Shown here in pieces: positions 60,013 to 64,000 of a DNA stretch of 64,000 nt. How positions within the stretch are numbered: position 1 is the first letter of the stretch; each line of letters starts with the position of its first letter. The translations under genes were made by a program, and so were the position numbers. Below the pieces are notes generated by a model. It searched no databases. It was not told the origin of the DNA and was given only the letters and a program-made list of their open reading frames with translations. Origin of the DNA: Anaeramoeba flamelloides (lineage: Eukaryota > Metamonada > Anaeramoebidae); contig JANTQA010000023.1 of NCBI GenBank assembly GCA_027625915.1, forward strand, positions 9,424,001-9,488,000, read 5' to 3'.

Positions 60013-60824
60013 CTTCCTAATTTCTAAATTTAAGTTTAAAAAAATTCAATCAAGGATAATTTATTTGTGTCATTTCATTAACTAATGACAAAATAAATAA
60101 TGAGTCTAAATTTTGAATAATATAAAGAATATTAATCTTTAATTGCGTATTTTTTTTTTTTATTTGAATTAATTGTGTAATCCAAAATTTTCCATTTTTT
60201 CCATAGAATTGGCAGTAATAACGAAAATGATCGAAATCTTTGATAGATTTCCAAGATTAGAAGTATTTTTTTCATAAATTACAAGATTTTGTTTTTATTT
60301 TATATTACCAATAACATATGAATATTGATTTAGATAATTTGTGAAATTTCTTAATTTTAAAATGTGAGCTGGGTCTATATACCCATTTTAAAATTTCTTT
60401 GTCTTGAGATTTTTTTTTAATTTGAGAAATAAACGGAAAATTTCTTAAATATTTTCGGTTAATTTTGCAAATCAAAAAAAAAAAAAAAAAAAACTAGGTA
60501 CTAATGTTTGTTGATATTATTATTATTCTTAATACTTCTTAAATATCCTTTACCCTAAGATCCATAAATGTTTTATAATTAAGTTTGGTCCAAAATTATT
60601 TAGATTTACATTTAATCCTTTTAAATTTTCTATTTCCCAATTAATATTTATATTTCATCTTTTTTTTTGGAGTATTTTAATTGATGTGAAATGTGGACAA
60701 ACCCTAGTATTTTTAATTTCTTTTTGAGTTTATATCTTCTTTTGTAAATTGGTATTATGGCTTGGTCAAGTTTAGCTTGAGTTTAAAAATTATTCTTGGA
60801 GATTATAGATGGGTTTTTACAATT

Positions 60825-61335
60825 TTTGTTACTTTTTTTTATTTATCCAAACACCAATTGAGTCAAAATATAATAATATTTAGATGAAAAACAACTAACC
60901 TCTACAATAATTAACTGATACATATTGATTCAAACATTTATAATTTTACTACATCTACTAAATTTTTTTGGTTAAAATTTTGTTTTAAATTTTTTAAAAC
61001 TATCCTATCCATTATTAAAAGTTTTTTTTTTAATGTTTTTCTTTTTCAAGACAAATTCCTAAATACTTTATTTTGGATAATTGATTTGATTTTACAGTTT
61101 TTTTAGTATTTGGATTCATTCCAAATTCTTTAAATATTTGTAGATGAGTTGATTTTAATAAAGGAGGGGTCTATTCCAGAAATTGACAAAAAGCTGATAA
61201 TAATTTACAACATTATTGAGTATGATGAACTAAATCTTTTATTTTTTCAATTAAAAAATGGCCAATAAACCCAAACATTAAAGGGGGATAAGCGTTCCCT
61301 TGATAAACCCTTTTCATTCTTTTTAATATATTTTT
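60825..61335 (-). mobile_element. Decayed LINE (non-LTR) reverse transcriptase fragment, copy B, with internal inversion
   Basis: On the minus strand it encodes VYQGNAYPPLMFGFIGHFLI then KIKDLVHH at about 61240-61330. Below that come FGMNPNTKKTVKSNQLSK and a YLGICLEKEK block at about 61040-61130, and then a tail matching copy A. Between these, at about 61130-61225, the palm segment IFVDELILIKEGSIPEIDKK reads on the plus strand instead. The fragment is dead and shares its closest blocks with copy A at 9250-9770. Confidence 0.75.
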
Positions 61336-61532
61336 GTAATGAAATTTTAATTTATGTATTTTTAATATATTTATTGAGTACATAGTGAACTAATATATGA
61401 CAAAAAATTACGATTTTAATATTCAGTTCTATACACTAGAAATATTTTTTTTTAGTCGTAAAATAAAATAAAATAAATAAAATAAAAATTAAAAAGGAAT
61501 TGGCCCATTTATTATGAAATTTAGTTTAGTTA

Positions 61533-61726
61533 CAGTCAGTTCCACTTTTTAAGGCACAAACTTTGAACGACATTTAAGGCACAGAAAAATCTCAAATTAA
61601 GGCACAAAATTTGGAATTTTTTTTTACAATTTATTTTACTAGAATCTAATTTTTATGCCTTAATTTGAGATTTTTATTGTGCCTTAAATTCCATAGCAGT
61701 TTGTGCCTCAAAATTGGAACTGACTG
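61533..61726. mobile_element. MITE with TA target duplication, family CAGTCAGTTCC
   Basis: A 194-bp element from CAGTCAGTTCCACTTTTTAA to the complementary end AATTGGAACTGACTG, flanked by TA (61531-61532 and 61727-61728). Arms share the GGCACAAACTTT and AAATCTCAAATTAAGGCAC blocks. Among the best-preserved copies in the window. Confidence 0.85.
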
Positions 61727-62226
61727 TATTCATAGTGATAAATTCAAAAAAATATCAGAAAATTTCGACTTCTGTTCGATTTTACAAATATCTTTTACCA
61801 ACGCTTCAAATAAACCATTTAATTTGTTCAAATGTTAAGAAACTTTATAAAATTGGTTTGAATTCAAAAGATTCTTGTTCTTGAGTTGTTTTAAAATTCG
61901 AGATATAGATTTACAAATGGTGAAATTGAACTAATAATGTTAAAAAATATATTTGAATTTATCAGTCATCAAAATTTTTTAAATGTCTAGATTACTTTTT
62001 GTTTGTGAACAAGCCCTATCTCAATTCATAAAAACAAAACCATTTTTGACATTTTAATCGATTTTAAGACTTGTAATAAAACATGAGGGACATAAAATGT
62101 AAAATGAGAAGTTTTCCAAAGTTAAATTAAATGAAATTAACTCTAAAAATTATTTTTTTAACTTTTCATTTAAACTGCAATTTTTATTCAATAATTGTTT
62201 GGAAACAAACAACTTAGAAATAATTT

Positions 62227-62731
62227 ATGAGTGAAGATCAAAAAGGACAAACCTTGATTGAGAATCACAAAGACAAACATAACAAAAGTGGAAGTGTTGA
62301 AAAAACATCAGCGACAAGTGAAACAAGCGATCCAAGCATTAGCGATAATGAATTAAACAAAAATAAGTTAAATTATGAAATACAACCACAACCATCAAAC
62401 AAAAGCAATAGCACTGACAAAGAAAAAGAAGGAAATTTCAAAACAACAAAAAACAAACCCCAATCGAATTTAGTTTATAAATGTTTATGCTTGAAAAAAT
62501 ATAAACATAATCAAGAGAAATATTATGTTTGTGGCCATGTACCTTTACATCTGAGATTGTTGTTGCCATCATTTCTTACGTTTTGTTGTTTAATATACAC
62601 AACATTTTCCACAAATTATTTTATTTTTGAAATGAAAAAAGATACAAAAAGATTAGTCTTTTTATGTATTTACAACTTTTTCACTTTAATGGGGACAATT
62701 TCTTATTTTAGAACACTTTTGAAAAACCCTG
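62227..62731 (+). CDS. Probable DHHC-type palmitoyltransferase, 5' exon only (gene runs past the right edge)
   Basis: The first exon starts with ATG at 62227 and ends at 62731 in a GTAAGT donor after LLKNPG, in phase 1. Residues 1-82 are polar and rich in Ser, Asn and Lys, likely a cytosolic tail. A YYVCGHVPLHLR segment follows, then two membrane helices at about 111-134 and 142-165, and the TLLKNPG motif. The F/YxCGxxxxxP segment, two helices and an xxNPG turn just before the expected Cys-rich region match the N-terminal half of DHHC S-acyltransferases. The catalytic DHHC-CRD is not in the window; I could not find a convincing second exon before 64000, so intron 1 is at least 1.2 kb. Identity rests on layout, not on the active site. 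Confidence 0.62.
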
Positions 62732-64000
62732 GTAAGTTTTACTTTTTTTGTTTTTTTGTTGTAACCGATGAAATCTTGTGAATTTTTTTTTTTTTTTTTC
62801 CTTCTATTTTTGGTGCCTTGTCTTCCTTTTAAAAAGTTTTCTTTCGGTTCCCTTTGAAAATTTATTTCGATTGCCTTTGAAAATTTATTTGCAAAACAAA
62901 AAAGAAAAGAAAAAAAAAGAGCAGGTTTTAAATTTGTGTTGCTTCAATACCTTTAGACGATCAATTTTTTCTTTTTTGATCTTCTGGTTTATTGCAAGAT
63001 AAATCGAACAAAATTACCTTTCTCTTTGTGTCCAAAAAAAATTATTTCTGAAAAACCATTTTGATTCTGCTTATTAGAAAAAGAAAAAAACAGAATATAA
63101 CCAATTCTGTGTCTTAAAAAGTAAACACTTTTCCAAAGATAATTGTTTTCAGATCTCAAAAAGAGAAAAGAAAATTTTGTTCTTTTAATTTTTGCTGAAT
63201 ATTTAAAAACCTGAACTCCCAAAGTTTTCAAAATTTTGACTCACCTCTTTAAAACAATTTGAGTAATTCTTGAAAAATTTTTTTGCCCGCTTTTTTCAAA
63301 TGGCTTATAAGGGAGTAGGTACATTTTTCGATTTATAAATATTTTACTTGTAAGAGCCTTACTGAAAAAAGATTATTGGGATTTGTTAGTATTCAGAAAA
63401 TTTGAAACCAAAATACCATTCGCTGCTCTATTTATGAAAAGAAAGCGAACCCAGAGTTAAACAGATCGGAATCTTTAAATTTTTAATTTTTTCAACATTT
63501 ATTTTGATACTGGTTTTTGAATAATAAATGGAAAATAATTTTCACTTCACTTTTCATTTATTTTTCCTTTTATAAACAGAGTTTCCAAATAAACAGATTG
63601 CAGTCTGTGTTTTTCTCTGTATTGATTTAGTTTGGTACTTTTTTGTGTACATTGTGAGGAACTCAGAATCTTAAATGAAAAGAAAATTTCAGAATTGAAA
63701 AAAGATAATAAACCGAAATTTTTTCAAATCACGATCATGATTAAATTTAATCAAAAAAAAATTAAATATTTGACAATTTTTTACTTTTTAATAACTTCAC
63801 TTATATTAAACACTATTGGTTGATGAAAGATCTTTGATCAAAAAATATTTTTAAAGATATTTTATAATACAAGTTGGAAAATCTAATTTTCCAGGTTCTT
63901 TCAATATTTTTTTTCAATTTAATAGTAAAAAATTTGAAAATTTTTTTGCTTCTAGCTAAGAGGCCATTTTATTATATTTTAAAAGTATTTTAAATCTGAT
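62732..64000 (+). other. Start of the DHHC gene intron 1, to the window edge
   Basis: It opens with GTAAGT. No second exon was found. A segment at about 63500-63720 is shared with 51760-52420 of the G alpha intron (TTTGAATAATAAATGGAAAA and a CAGAATCTTAAATGAAAA-like block), so the short open stretches here belong to a repeat. Confidence 0.6.

Larger units (their letters stand above)
58756..62226. other. Intergenic region between the SnoaL-like gene and the DHHC exon
   Basis: No gene is supported. It holds an AGTGCC-family repeat (59495-60012), a decayed LINE fragment (60825-61335) and a mariner-like MITE (61533-61726). The rest is AT-rich, with a poly-A run at 60477. Confidence 0.65.

Noticed and set aside
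63563-63675. Second exon of the DHHC gene
   Set aside because: An in-phase acceptor exists and the frame is hydrophobic, but it has no DHHC-CRD motif and belongs to a repeat shared with the G alpha intron.

Overview
The window looks like nuclear DNA of a very AT-rich anaerobic or microaerophilic protist. It has spliceosomal introns, the standard stop codons (TAA and TGA are both used), many homopolymer runs, and low-complexity Lys/Glu/Asp/Asn-rich proteins. My best guess is an Anaeramoeba-like metamonad. The guess rests on a bacterial-type two-subunit glycine dehydrogenase with a mitochondrion/hydrogenosome-like presequence, KEKE-rich proteins and extreme AT content. It is an inference, not a proof.

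I reconstructed six essentially complete genes and one that runs off the right edge, by joining exons across introns. In order: (1) glycine dehydrogenase subunit 2 (GcvPB type), minus strand, 4 exons, 7886-15731; (2) a bacterial-type nucleoside/uridine kinase with a ThrRS-like N-terminal region, minus strand, 4 exons, 19512-23250; (3) a striatin (STRIPAK scaffold), plus strand, 7 exons, 27323-33901, in which several separate-looking reading frames are one gene with an acidic/basic insert of about 600 residues; (4) a BAG6/Scythe-like ubiquitin-domain protein with KEKE tracts, minus strand, 3 exons, 37027-41785; (5) a heterotrimeric G protein alpha subunit, minus strand, 6 exons, 46320-55597; (6) a small intronless SnoaL/NTF2-fold protein, plus strand, 58294-58755; (7) the 5' exon of a probable DHHC palmitoyltransferase, plus strand, from 62227.

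All 20 inferred donors begin GTA and all acceptors end in AG. Codon phase is preserved at all 19 complete junctions. Introns are bimodal: short ones of about 40-440 bp and long ones of 1.8-5.1 kb. The long introns and intergenic gaps carry several families of non-autonomous elements: TA-flanked mariner-like MITEs, a TTA-flanked 821-bp foldback, a TTAA-flanked 1.35-kb element, a 1.3-kb palindrome, an AGTGCC-ended dispersed repeat, three ~445-bp tandem units, and two decayed LINE reverse transcriptase fragments.

The genes do not form one pathway. They are signalling and scaffold genes (G alpha, striatin, DHHC enzyme), protein quality control (BAG6-like) and organellar or nucleotide metabolism (GcvPB, nucleoside kinase). 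No tRNA, rRNA or CRISPR array was recognised.
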